Positions 26,046-34,310 of a stretch of 64,000 nt of DNA are shown here, in pieces (position 1 is the stretch's first letter; every line of letters starts with the position of its first letter). The notes under the pieces were generated by a model. That model made no database searches and was not told the origin of the DNA. It saw only the letters and a list, made by a program, of their open reading frames with translations. This DNA is from Crystallibacter permensis. GTDB lineage: Bacteria; Actinomycetota; Actinomycetes; Actinomycetales; Micrococcaceae. A program made the translations under genes and the position numbers. The DNA lies in the NCBI RefSeq assembly GCF_025960875.1, contig NZ_JAODLR010000012.1:1-64000 (forward strand), given 5' to 3'.

Positions 26046-27125
26046 ATGTCCAACACCCACAGCATCGCAGTCATTCCAGGCGACGGCATCGCCACGGAAG
26101 TCGTGCCCGAAGGACTGCGTGTCCTCGACACGGCAGCCTCAGCCTTCGACCTCAACCTCAAATACGAGCAGTTCGACTTCGCCTCGGCGGCGTACTACAC
26201 CCGCCACGGCAAAATGCTCCCTGACGGCTGGTATGACCAGCTGAAGCATTTCGACGCCATCTTCTTCGGCGCCGTCGGATGGCCCGAGGTCGTCCCCGAC
26301 CATATCTCGCTCTGGGGCAGCCTGCTGAAATTCCGCCGCCACTTCGACCAGTACGTCAGCCTGCGACCTGTCAAACTCCTGCCGGGGGTGCTCAGCCCCC
26401 TCACTGGCCGGGAGCCCGGCGACGTCGACTTCTACGTCGTACGGGAAAACACCGAAGGCGAATACTCCAGCATCGGCGGAAGGCTGTTCGAAGGAACCGA
26501 CCGCGAGACCGTGATGCAGGAAACCGTGATGACCCGCACCGGTGTCGACCGCATACTCAAATACGCCTTCGAACTCGCCCAGAGCCGTCCAAAACGGCAT
26601 CTGACCTCGGCCACGAAGAGCAACGGCATCTCCATCACCATGCCCTACTGGGACGAACGAGTCGAAGCCATGGCCACCGACTACCCCCAGGTCGATGTGG
26701 ACAAGTACCACATCGACATACTGACCGCGCACTTCGTCATGCACCCGGACTGGTTCGACGTCGTCGTCGCCAGCAACCTCTTCGGAGACATCCTCTCCGA
26801 TCTGGGACCGGCCTGCACCGGAACCATCGGAATCGCACCCAGCGCAAACATCAACCCGGAACGGAACTACCCCAGCCTCTTCGAACCCGTCCACGGATCC
26901 GCTCCCGACATCGCAGGCAAAGGCATTGCCAATCCCATCGGCCAGATATGGGCCGCCGCCATGATGCTGGACCACCTCGGAGAACCCGAAGCCGGAGCCT
27001 CCATCACCACGGCCATTGAAACGGTGCTGGCCGGCGGAGCCCAGGTCCTCACGCCCGACATGGGCGGCAATTCCACGACCGAAGAGCTGGGGAAAGCAAT
27101 AGCAGCGGCAATCACCACGCCGTGA
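26046..27125 (+). CDS. ttuC: Tartrate dehydrogenase/decarboxylase (IPMDH family)
   Basis: NAD- and divalent-metal-dependent beta-decarboxylating dehydrogenase of 359 residues. Family marks: AVIPGDGIATEVVPEG, FDAIFFGAVGWPEVVPDHISLWG, FYVVRENTEGEYSSIGG, catalytic Lys/Asp pair in TSATKSNG and ASNLFGDILSD, and FEPVHGSAPDIAGKG. The WPEVVPDHISLWG block distinguishes tartrate/D-malate dehydrogenases from isopropylmalate dehydrogenase. It can turn meso-tartrate into D-glycerate and CO2, L-tartrate into oxaloglycolate, or D-malate into pyruvate. With TarD and the carrier it lets the cell use more than one tartrate isomer. Confidence 0.9.
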   Translation: MSNTHSIAVIPGDGIATEVVPEGLRVLDTAASAFDLNLKYEQFDFASAAYYTRHGKMLPDGWYDQLKHFDAIFFGAVGWPEVVPDHISLWGSLLKFRRHFDQYVSLRPVKLLPGVLSPLTGREPGDVDFYVVRENTEGEYSSIGGRLFEGTDRETVMQETVMTRTGVDRILKYAFELAQSRPKRHLTSATKSNGISITMPYWDERVEAMATDYPQVDVDKYHIDILTAHFVMHPDWFDVVVASNLFGDILSDLGPACTGTIGIAPSANINPERNYPSLFEPVHGSAPDIAGKGIANPIGQIWAAAMMLDHLGEPEAGASITTAIETVLAGGAQVLTPDMGGNSTTEELGKAIAAAITTP

Positions 27126-27225
27126 CCCAGTCAGGGCCGCCCCGGCTGCACCCGATAGAAACGCCACGATTCTCGGCCCTGCAACGGCCATTGTCAGGAT
27201 CCGGCGGTGGTGCCAACGTGTATGT

Positions 27226-27798
27226 ATGGCGATCGAGGTGCGCGCGGCTACGACGTTCGACGACGTGAAGGCGGTGCTCGGGCCTAAGCGGCCGGATGCG
27301 AACGTGTGCTGGTGCCTGAGCTATCGGATTCCGTCCAAGGACAATCTGGCGCTGCGAGGACAAGAGCGGGGGCAGCTTGTGGAGCGTCTGTGTCGACAGG
27401 ATCCACCGCCTGGGGTGCTCGCTTACGACGGCGACGAGGTGGTCGGCTGGGCCGCCGTGCATCCGAGAGCGGACACCAGTTTCGCCCGCAACCGGAAGAT
27501 TCCGCAGGTGGACGACGTCGATGTGTGGTCGGTGTGGTGCATCCGGGTGCGGCCGGGGCATCGCGGCAAGGGCATCTCACATCATCTGCTCAGGGGCGCC
27601 GTCGAATTTGCACGTGAGTATGTGGCGCCTGCGATCGAGGGGTATCCCGTCGACAACGATGGCAAGAAGGTGGACCTCACCATGGCATACGTGGGAACAC
27701 GCAAGCTCTTCGAACGAGCTGGGTTCACCAAAGCAGCCGACACCGACTCGGTCCTGAACGGGTTCCCCCGCGTACTCATGCGACTCGACCTTCGCTAA
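27226..27798 (+). CDS. GNAT-family N-acetyltransferase
   Basis: 190-residue acetyl-CoA-dependent transferase. The acetyl-CoA loop is VRPGHRGKGISHHLLRGA (about residues 107-124), preceded by beta-4 segment WSVWCIRV and followed by YVGTRKLFERAGF. The N-terminal CWCLSYR block is seen in a small subgroup of uncharacterised actinobacterial GNATs. No clear ribosome site precedes the ATG. Substrate unknown; it is unconnected to the tartrate genes apart from position. Confidence 0.82.
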   Translation: MAIEVRAATTFDDVKAVLGPKRPDANVCWCLSYRIPSKDNLALRGQERGQLVERLCRQDPPPGVLAYDGDEVVGWAAVHPRADTSFARNRKIPQVDDVDVWSVWCIRVRPGHRGKGISHHLLRGAVEFAREYVAPAIEGYPVDNDGKKVDLTMAYVGTRKLFERAGFTKAADTDSVLNGFPRVLMRLDLR

Positions 27799-27866
27799 AC
27801 ACATCGTCAGTGGGACAACGGGGTCGAGCGGTGGCTCAAGGGTCCACGGATATCCGTCGTCGCTCT

Positions 27867-27894
27867 TTCAACGGCCTTACATCGGTTCTACGCT
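27867..27894 (+). promoter_or_regulatory. Leaderless promoter of the MFS gene
   Basis: TTCAAC, 16-bp spacer, TACGCT, then six bases to ATG 27901. No ribosome site is present, so the transcript probably begins at the start codon. Confidence 0.45.
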
Positions 27895-27900
27895 TGGAAC

Positions 27901-29304
27901 ATGCCGCAGGAAGATCCCTCCTCCGCGGACCTTGAAACGGCGGACAGGCAAGCCGTTACCAATGCGACGCCACCGGAAGTGGGGCACCGCACGTTTATGC
28001 ATGTGCTGGTCAATACGGCCCTTGCCAACGTGATCACCAGCTTTCTCTGGTTCGCTTTGACCTTCTGGGTGTACCTGGAAACCCGTTCCGTGCTGGCCAC
28101 CGGTCTCATCGGCGGTGCCTACATGCTGCTCGTCGCGTTCTTCGGCCTGTTCTTCGGCGTGCTGGTGGATCGCTACCGCAAGCACGCGGTGATGGTGGGC
28201 TCGACGCTGTTCACAGTGGCCTGCTTTGGGCTGGCGGGACTGATGTTCCTGCTGATTCCGGAGGACGCGTTGTTGAGCCTGACCGGGATCTGGTTCTGGC
28301 TCTTTGCCCTTGTGGTGCTCATCGGCGCGGTGGTTGAACAGCTGCGCAACATCGCCCTGTCCACCACCGTGACGCTATTGGTGCCGACCGAGCGCCGGGC
28401 CAATGCCAACGGTCTGGTCGGAACCGTGCAGGGGCTCGCGTTCATGATCACCTCCGTCTTCAGCGGATTAGCGATCGGGATGCTGGGCATGGGTGGGACG
28501 ATCATCATTGCGCTGGTGGCCTGTGGCGCGGTGCTGGTGCACTTGCTTATCCTCAGGATTCCCGAACCCAGGATCGTGCGTGCTCAGGAGCGCGAGAGTT
28601 TCGCCGAGCTGCGCGCGGGCATCGCGGCGGTCCGAGCGACGCAGGGTTTGTTCGCGCTGATCCTGTTCACCACATTCAACAACCTGACGGGCGGGGTGTT
28701 CATGGCGCTCATGGACCCGTACGGCCTGACGATCTTCCCCGTGGAGATCTGGGGTGTGGTGCTGGGAGTGACGGCGACCGGTTTCCTGATCGGCGGCGGG
28801 CTGGTGGCCAAGTTCGGGCTGGGCAAGAACCCGATCCGAACCATGCTGATCCTGGTAGCCTGCACAGGCGTACTCGGCGCGACGTTCACGATCCGCGAGT
28901 GGTGGTGGCTCTACGCGGTAGGCATCTGGATCTTCATGATGATCATCCCGGCGGTCGAGGCCGCGGAGCAGACCGTGATCCAGAAGGTGGTTCCGTATGC
29001 GACCCAGGGGAGGGTCTTTGGGTTCGCCATGACGTTTGAGGCGGCGGCCGCCCCGATCACCGCGTTCATGATCGCGCCGTTGGCTGAGTTCTGGATCATT
29101 CCCTACATGAATTCACAGCCCGGGAGGCAGTCCTGGGGGTGGTTGCTGGGGGAGGGGGACGCCCGCGGGATTGCGCTGGTGTTCCTGGTGTCCGGGATCG
29201 CATCGATCGTGCTGGGGCTCGCGGCCTTGCTCACGCGGTCGTATCGTCGGCTCTCGGTTGCCTACGCCAGCGCCCCGGAGAACGCTTTCACACCAAGGGT
29301 CTAA
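27901..29304 (+). CDS. MFS transporter (MFS_3/enterobactin-exporter-like)
   Basis: Polytopic exporter of 467 residues. After a charged 30-residue N-terminus come about 12 hydrophobic segments, with FFGVLVDRYRKHAVMVG as the loop 2-3 motif and LLVPTERRANANGLVGTVQG in the first half. The unusual loop with FIIPYMNSQPGRQSWGWLLGEGD (split: PYMNSQPGRQSWGW) before the last helices is a feature of this actinobacterial subgroup. The substrate is unknown. A strong terminator follows. Confidence 0.82.
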   Translation: MPQEDPSSADLETADRQAVTNATPPEVGHRTFMHVLVNTALANVITSFLWFALTFWVYLETRSVLATGLIGGAYMLLVAFFGLFFGVLVDRYRKHAVMVGSTLFTVACFGLAGLMFLLIPEDALLSLTGIWFWLFALVVLIGAVVEQLRNIALSTTVTLLVPTERRANANGLVGTVQGLAFMITSVFSGLAIGMLGMGGTIIIALVACGAVLVHLLILRIPEPRIVRAQERESFAELRAGIAAVRATQGLFALILFTTFNNLTGGVFMALMDPYGLTIFPVEIWGVVLGVTATGFLIGGGLVAKFGLGKNPIRTMLILVACTGVLGATFTIREWWWLYAVGIWIFMMIIPAVEAAEQTVIQKVVPYATQGRVFGFAMTFEAAAAPITAFMIAPLAEFWIIPYMNSQPGRQSWGWLLGEGDARGIALVFLVSGIASIVLGLAALLTRSYRRLSVAYASAPENAFTPRV

Positions 29305-29323
29305 CATCCTCCACCAGTGATTA

Positions 29324-29354
29324 ACAGACCCCCGGCCAGCTGCCGGGGGTCTGT
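29324..29354 (+). terminator. Intrinsic terminator of the MFS gene
   Basis: Perfect 13-bp stem (ACAGACCCCCGGC), 5-base loop, then TTCATCC, 20 bp after the stop codon. It also lies between convergent genes. Confidence 0.75.
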
Positions 29355-29461
29355 TTCATCCTTGAGCGTTATTAGGACTTACTCATCTAGTTGGCATTTG
29401 TCCAGGGCCGGGGAAACCTGCGTGATGCTGTGACTCGTCGTGGTACGCGGCAGCAGCGGGG

Positions 29462-31024
29462 TCACCGGGTGCCGCCGGCAGGTTCACCCTCGAGGTCTTC
29501 CGGTGCCGAGAGATCCATTTCGTGCAGCGGCACCAGCTTGGACTTGGTGATGAAGCGGTGGGCCAGCCATAGGACGATGAAGACCGGCAACCCAATGTAC
29601 GAGGAGAGCACTTCCGGGCCCCGTCCGGCAAGCACAGCCTCGTAGTTCTGTCCCGCGATCACTAGAATCAGCAGGGCGAAGGCCAGCAGTGGGCCGATCG
29701 GGAACAGGGAGGCCTTGTACGGCAGGTCGCTGACCTTGTTGCCCTGTGCCAGGAAGCCTCGCCTGAAGCGGTAGTGGGAGATTGCGATCCCCGCCCAGAC
29801 GATGAAGCCGCACAGGCCCGACATGTTCAGCAGCCAGGAGTAGGCCGAGCCCTGGCCGACGATCGCGGATACGAAGCCGAAGAGTCCCACGGCCGCGGTG
29901 GCCAGCAGCGCCGGGATCGGCACGCCGCGCGTATTGGTGCGGCCGAAGATTTTCGGGGCCATGCCATCATGGGCCATGGCGTAAAGCATGCGGGTGGATG
30001 CATAGAGTCCGGAGTTGCCCGCTGAGAGGATGGCGGTCAGGATCACCGCGTTCATCAGGGCGGCTGCGAACGCGATCCCGGCGCGTGAGAAGACCAGAGT
30101 GAACGGGGATACTGCAACATCGGCCTCGCCGGAGGCCAGCAGGCTCGGGTCTGTGAACGGGATCAGGCAGCCGATGATGAAGATGGCACCGATGTAGAAG
30201 AGCATGATGCGCCAGAAGACCGTGCGGATGGCCTTAGGCACTTCGCGGCGCGGGTTCTTGGCTTCGCCTGCGGCCACACCCACTAGCTCGGTGCCTTGGA
30301 AGGAGAACCCGGCAATCATGAACACCGAGATGATCGAGACCCAACCGCCGTGGAACACTTCATCGCGGTTTTCCCAATTGCTGAGGCCAGGGGAGTTGTC
30401 CCCGAGGATGCCGAAGATCATCAGCACGCCGGCGATCAGGAAGAGCACCACTGCCGAGACCTTGATCAGGGAGAGCCAGAACTCCGACTCACCGAAGGAC
30501 TTGGCCGAGAGGGCGTTGAGCCCGGTCAGTACCAGCAGGAAGATCCCGGCCCATACCCAGCCGGGGATACCCGGGAACCAGAAGTCCATGATGATTCCGG
30601 CCGCGACCAGCTCGGCGGCTACCGTGATGGCCCAGTTGAACCAGTAGTTCCAGCCGATCGCGAACCCGAAGGAGGGGGAGACAAACCGGGTGGCAAAGGT
30701 TTGGAAGGAGCCAGCCACCGGAATCTTGGCGGACATTTCACCCAGCGACTGCATAAGCAGGAACACCATCAGCCCGACCAGCGCGTAGGCGGCTAGCGCG
30801 CCACCCGGGCCCGCCTGGGAAATAGTGCCGCCCGAGGCCACGAACAGCCCTGTACCGATCGCACCGCCTATGGCGATCATCTGCAGGTGACGGCTGCTTA
30901 ACCCGCGCTTGAGTTCGTTGGCCGTGTCGTTGGAGGTGTGGTCTGCCCCTGTCGCCGTAGAGGATCCAGGTTGCGCCATCGCATTTGGTTCGATTTCTGC
31001 GGAAGTTCCCTTCATGAGCGTCAT
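29462..31024 (-). CDS. APC-family amino acid permease (LysP-like)
   Basis: Amino acid-proton symporter of 520 residues with 12 hydrophobic segments after a 40-residue polar N-terminus. The core opening is LSSRHLQMIAIGGAIGTGLF, with GFSFQGTELVGVAAGEAKNP (about residues 265-285) and VFWRIMLFYIGAIFIIG, close to E. coli LysP and gamma-aminobutyrate/lysine permeases. Lysine or another cationic amino acid is the best guess. The ATG overlaps the stop of a 66-codon permease stub (ATGA). GGTGG lies 8 bases upstream. Confidence 0.88.
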   Translation of the reverse strand: MTLMKGTSAEIEPNAMAQPGSSTATGADHTSNDTANELKRGLSSRHLQMIAIGGAIGTGLFVASGGTISQAGPGGALAAYALVGLMVFLLMQSLGEMSAKIPVAGSFQTFATRFVSPSFGFAIGWNYWFNWAITVAAELVAAGIIMDFWFPGIPGWVWAGIFLLVLTGLNALSAKSFGESEFWLSLIKVSAVVLFLIAGVLMIFGILGDNSPGLSNWENRDEVFHGGWVSIISVFMIAGFSFQGTELVGVAAGEAKNPRREVPKAIRTVFWRIMLFYIGAIFIIGCLIPFTDPSLLASGEADVAVSPFTLVFSRAGIAFAAALMNAVILTAILSAGNSGLYASTRMLYAMAHDGMAPKIFGRTNTRGVPIPALLATAAVGLFGFVSAIVGQGSAYSWLLNMSGLCGFIVWAGIAISHYRFRRGFLAQGNKVSDLPYKASLFPIGPLLAFALLILVIAGQNYEAVLAGRGPEVLSSYIGLPVFIVLWLAHRFITKSKLVPLHEMDLSAPEDLEGEPAGGTR

Positions 31025-31221
31025 GCAATACCACCAAGGGGCATCAATGCGATCTGGCTGTCCGCCATGATGTATCCCGAGCTGCGGAATAATCCTGAGC
31101 CGATAACGCCACCCGCAGCGATCATCATTAGGTGGTGCGTTTCCGTCGATTGGGGCAGATCGGCGGGGTGGCCGGGCGCGACCATCCGATCATCTGTAAG
31201 CGAGGGGGAGCTGAGTCCCAT
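31021..31221 (-). pseudogene. 66-codon stub of a second amino acid permease
   Basis: The ATG at 31221 has an excellent ribosome site (GGAGG, 4 bases). The end of the peptide, HHLMMIAAGGVIGSGLFRSSG, is the first membrane segment of an APC permease, paralogous to the same segment of the next gene. The frame then ends at a TGA that overlaps the ATG of the LysP-like gene. Either it is the remnant left when a longer permease gene was lost, or it is a short translated leader that couples ribosomes to the downstream permease. Confidence 0.6.
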
Positions 31222-31542
31222 GTTGCCTCCGGGAAAGTAGCTGCGTTGGATTGGATCTTCCGGCGGGCCTGGCCGGGAAGAAGAGTGATCAAGCTAACAC
31301 GCAAAAGGAAAGAGTTCTTTTGCCTAGCGGATGTTGCACAGCAGGGCCGGTGAAGTCTTACCGTTGCGCATCAAATATGTGTGAGCAGCATAAGACTTAC
31401 TAATTTACACGGGTAAACAGGTAAGTGGCTCTTGGTGATCTGCTAGAACGCACGCTTGCGCCAAGTGAGTTCCGCCTGCGGCAGGCGCAGCAGTTGCCTG
31501 AGAGTCTTGCCTGGTGCCGGCTGACGGCTCCGGGTTGCATCT

Positions 31543-31571
31543 CTGGGATAAGGGGTTCCCGCCTATCCCAG
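31543..31571. other. GC-rich hairpin in the permease upstream region
   Basis: CTGGGATA and TATCCCAG form an 8-bp stem, with further G-C pairs possible in the 13-base loop. It could be a terminator or part of a structured leader. I could not fit it to a known riboswitch. Confidence 0.35.
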
Positions 31572-32025
31572 CCGTTTGGGGCGGCCGCTAAGCAATCCGT
31601 ACGGAACTTCAGGCAGGGATCTGCCGGTCGGACACGGCATTACGCTTCGTCGATGGTCCTATTTCGACGCTTGGCCCGCTGGCCCGGTGGCGGTGGGAAA
31701 CGTCCGTAAGGCACTGATTGCAGGCATCTTGCCGGGTGCGCGCCAGATCGAGAAGCTGCCCCTCCGGCTACGTACCACCGCGGCCGAGTTCACTGCTGCA
31801 CAGCGGCCGGTGTATGCGGTCTGATCGGCCAGCCTTTCCTTGACCGCCATATGGCGGTGGGGGCGTGACGGGACCCGTGGCGACCGGGGAACAAACCGAG
31901 GAAGCCCACGATGCAAACCTGAAGGACGTCGACTGGGGAAAGTGAATCCGAGAACACGAACCCCTGTGTGTTCCAAGCCTCAGCCACAGCTCGAGCAATC
32001 AAACTGCTAATGCTCCACCTGTTTT

Positions 32026-32045
32026 GACATAAGTCTCTCTATGTC
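32026..32045. promoter_or_regulatory. Short inverted repeat upstream of the unknown gene
   Basis: GACATA and TATGTC separated by 8 bases, about 60 bp before the start at 32105. The left arm overlaps a TTGACA that could be a -35 hexamer. Possible operator; weak. Confidence 0.3.
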
Positions 32046-32104
32046 TGGTCTAGGCTCCATATCGTTGTGCTTCACCTGCTTCTGTTCGAAAGGACTGACT
32101 ATTT

Positions 32105-33508
32105 ATGCCTACGGCTACCCAGCGCACCCCAGAGACGCTCTCGGATAATCAGATGCAGTCCCATCCGGCTTGGACGGCCTTGAAGAACGCCGCCACGGAG
32201 CTTCAGCTCATTCAAGCTCGAGACGGTTCCGTGCCGGAGCCCGGAGATCTTGCCACCGCCTCCAAGCTGGCGACCATAATCCGCGAATCCGTCGCCGACC
32301 TCGCGCCCCTTTTCCCTCACGACGCGGAGTATCTTGACTGTCTTCAGAAAGCCTTCACAGCGTGGGAAGTATCAGAATTTGCAGTCCCTGACTTTCTGGA
32401 GGCTCTGCAGGCCTTCCAACCGCAACTCCACCGTGCCGATGGTCTCCGCCACCTCGTCGTCTTTCCGATGTATACCCAGAACGGCAGCACCAACAGGTTC
32501 GTGGAAGCTGTGCTGATCGAGGTCATCTGGCCCGACTTCATTGCTGAACTCGAAGCCGGGGACTACTCAAACCCGCTCTTCCTGCCCGTCCGGTTCATCG
32601 ACTTCACACCTGGCTACGATACGAATTCTGCGGTACTGTTCCCGGAATCCGTCGCGGTACGGGAGACCCCCCAGTTCAATTGGGGAGCAATTTTCGCGGA
32701 CAGGGAAGCCGCACGTTTTAGGCGCGTTCTGCGTGCCGCCGCCACGACCACCCGGCTGGACCTGCCCGAAGATGCTGCCGCTCTTCTGGAGGATCAGCAG
32801 CTTACGCAGTCGACGTTTGTCATGTGGGATCTGATTCATGACAGGACCCACATGCGCGGAGACCTTCCCTTTGATCCCTTCATGATCAAGCAGCGGATGC
32901 CCTTCTTCCTGTACACGCTTGAAGAACTGCGCTGCGATCTCACCGCCTTCCGAGAATCGGTCAAAATCGAAAAGGACAAGGAGTCGTCCCCGGAAGCGCG
33001 CAAGTATGCCAAGCTCGTCCAGTACGCCGTCATCTTCGACAGGATCTTCCGCTTCGCGATGACCGGGCCCCGCGTACGGAACTACGACGGCCTCGGCGGC
33101 CAGCTGTTGTTTGCGTGGATGCACCAGCACCGTGTGCTCCATTGGACCGATTCAAAGCTGACCATCGACTGGGACAACGTCGCTGACGTCGTGGTTGCGC
33201 TGGGACAGGAAATCGAGGAGTTGTACTGGCGCTCCATTGACCGTCCCAAGACCGCGCACTGGCTCGCCGCCTATGAACTCATTTCCGCAACGGTCACCCC
33301 TCACCCTGCCTCCACATGGGCGAAGGGACCGGATGCGCTCCCGCTCGCCGGGCCCCCACGCGGACTCACCGACTTGGTCCTGGACGATGAGTTTCCCTAC
33401 TCGATGTTCTACGAAGCGCTGGAAAAGAAAATCCGGCCGGTTATCGAATCGACTTCCGGGATCACCGGAACCTCGGACCTCGGCGAAGATGTCGGGGCAG
33501 CCGCATGA
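32105..33508 (+). CDS. Uncharacterised protein (DUF6421-like) with HDxxH motif
   Basis: 467-residue soluble protein with no signal peptide or membrane segment. I believe it belongs to an actinobacterial family of unknown function (DUF6421, from memory). A short zincin-like pattern can be seen: WDLIHDRTHMRG (about residues 242-253), then LEELRCDLTAF about 25 residues later. In metallopeptidases of the gluzincin type, HExxH is followed by a helix with a Glu and a basic or acidic residue. Here Asp replaces the catalytic Glu, so a hydrolase role is only a suggestion. Its stop overlaps the SDR start (ATGA), so the two are made together. Confidence 0.7.
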   Translation: MPTATQRTPETLSDNQMQSHPAWTALKNAATELQLIQARDGSVPEPGDLATASKLATIIRESVADLAPLFPHDAEYLDCLQKAFTAWEVSEFAVPDFLEALQAFQPQLHRADGLRHLVVFPMYTQNGSTNRFVEAVLIEVIWPDFIAELEAGDYSNPLFLPVRFIDFTPGYDTNSAVLFPESVAVRETPQFNWGAIFADREAARFRRVLRAAATTTRLDLPEDAAALLEDQQLTQSTFVMWDLIHDRTHMRGDLPFDPFMIKQRMPFFLYTLEELRCDLTAFRESVKIEKDKESSPEARKYAKLVQYAVIFDRIFRFAMTGPRVRNYDGLGGQLLFAWMHQHRVLHWTDSKLTIDWDNVADVVVALGQEIEELYWRSIDRPKTAHWLAAYELISATVTPHPASTWAKGPDALPLAGPPRGLTDLVLDDEFPYSMFYEALEKKIRPVIESTSGITGTSDLGEDVGAAA

Positions 33509-34242
33509 ACGCCCGTTCAGCAGCGCACCCGCTGAACGTCGTCGTCGCCGGTTCCACCAGTGCGGCAGGCCGGGCAGTCGTTGAAGCCCTCGTGGGTATC
33601 GGCGCGCGCGTCGCTGCGGTCGATCTCGACCCCGTCGGCGTCGAATCACTGGCCGAAACCCACGACGAAGTAGCGCCCTATGTCTGCAACCTGGCCGACC
33701 TATCCGCCGTCGGCAATCTCGCGGACTCCATACGTGCCGACCTTGGACCGGTGGACGGGCTGATCCATCTGGTTGGTGGCTGGCGTGGCGGCGACGGTAT
33801 TCCCGGACAGAAGGATGAGGACTGGGACGTCCTGCACACGAGCGTCCTGACCACGCTGCGCAACACGTCACGTACCTTCTACCCGGATCTGGAAGCGTCA
33901 CCCTCCGGCCGAATGGCTATTGTCTCGGCTGTCGCCGCTTCCCAGCCGACTGCCTCGGGGGCCGCCTACTCCGCGATCAAAGCTGCTTCCGAAGCCTGGG
34001 TTCTGGGCATGGCGGATGGCTTCCGCAGAGCCCAGTCGGGCCACAAGACGGAGCCGAAGGAGCAGTCCTCGGCAGCGGCCATCTTCGTGGTCAAGGCCTT
34101 GGTCGATGAAACGATGCGGACCGAAGCGCCCCACCGGGCGTTCCCCGGATACACCGACGTGAGCGAGCTGGCGGACCATGTGTCCGCACTCTTTTCAGCG
34201 CCGGCTTCGGAACTGAACGGAACACGACAGCACCTCGTCTAA
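33505..34242 (+). CDS. Short-chain dehydrogenase/reductase
   Basis: NAD(P)-binding oxidoreductase of 245 residues, coupled by a 4-bp overlap to the unknown protein. The dinucleotide motif is VVVAGSTSAAGRAV (classical TGxxxGxG altered to AGSTSAAG). The catalytic Tyr and Lys are in AAYSAIKAA (about residue 155), and the Ser in IVSAVAA. The early Asp in VAAVDLDP favours NAD. The partner protein may supply or act on its substrate. No substrate is suggested by sequence. Confidence 0.82.
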   Translation: MNARSAAHPLNVVVAGSTSAAGRAVVEALVGIGARVAAVDLDPVGVESLAETHDEVAPYVCNLADLSAVGNLADSIRADLGPVDGLIHLVGGWRGGDGIPGQKDEDWDVLHTSVLTTLRNTSRTFYPDLEASPSGRMAIVSAVAASQPTASGAAYSAIKAASEAWVLGMADGFRRAQSGHKTEPKEQSSAAAIFVVKALVDETMRTEAPHRAFPGYTDVSELADHVSALFSAPASELNGTRQHLV

Positions 34243-34259
34243 GACCGGCGGCAACCGAA

Positions 34260-34289
34260 CTACACAAGAACCTGCCTGGTTGCGTGTAG
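34260..34289. terminator. Imperfect hairpin between convergent genes
   Basis: CTACAC and GTGTAG arms with an inner AACC/GGTT pairing around TGCCT. It lies between the SDR and the exonuclease, and probably serves both. Confidence 0.4.
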
Positions 34290-34310
34290 GGCAGACGGCG
34301 AAACCGCTCC

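Larger units (their letters stand above)
31222..32104. other. Gene-poor region of about 880 bp
   Basis: The largest stretch without a convincing gene. Short open frames exist on both strands but none has family resemblance plus a ribosome site. It holds the promoter and leader of the leftward permease, several GC-rich hairpins (31475-31600), and the promoter region of the rightward unknown gene near 32020-32060. It may contain remnants of a lost gene. Confidence 0.45.

Noticed and set aside
31480-31570. Possible glycine or TPP riboswitch on the minus strand (CTCTCAGGCAA and ACCCGG...CCGG strings).
   Set aside because: The other required conserved elements (GGAGAG and GCCGAAGGRGCAA for glycine; CTGAGA and GAACCTGA for TPP) are not present in the right order.
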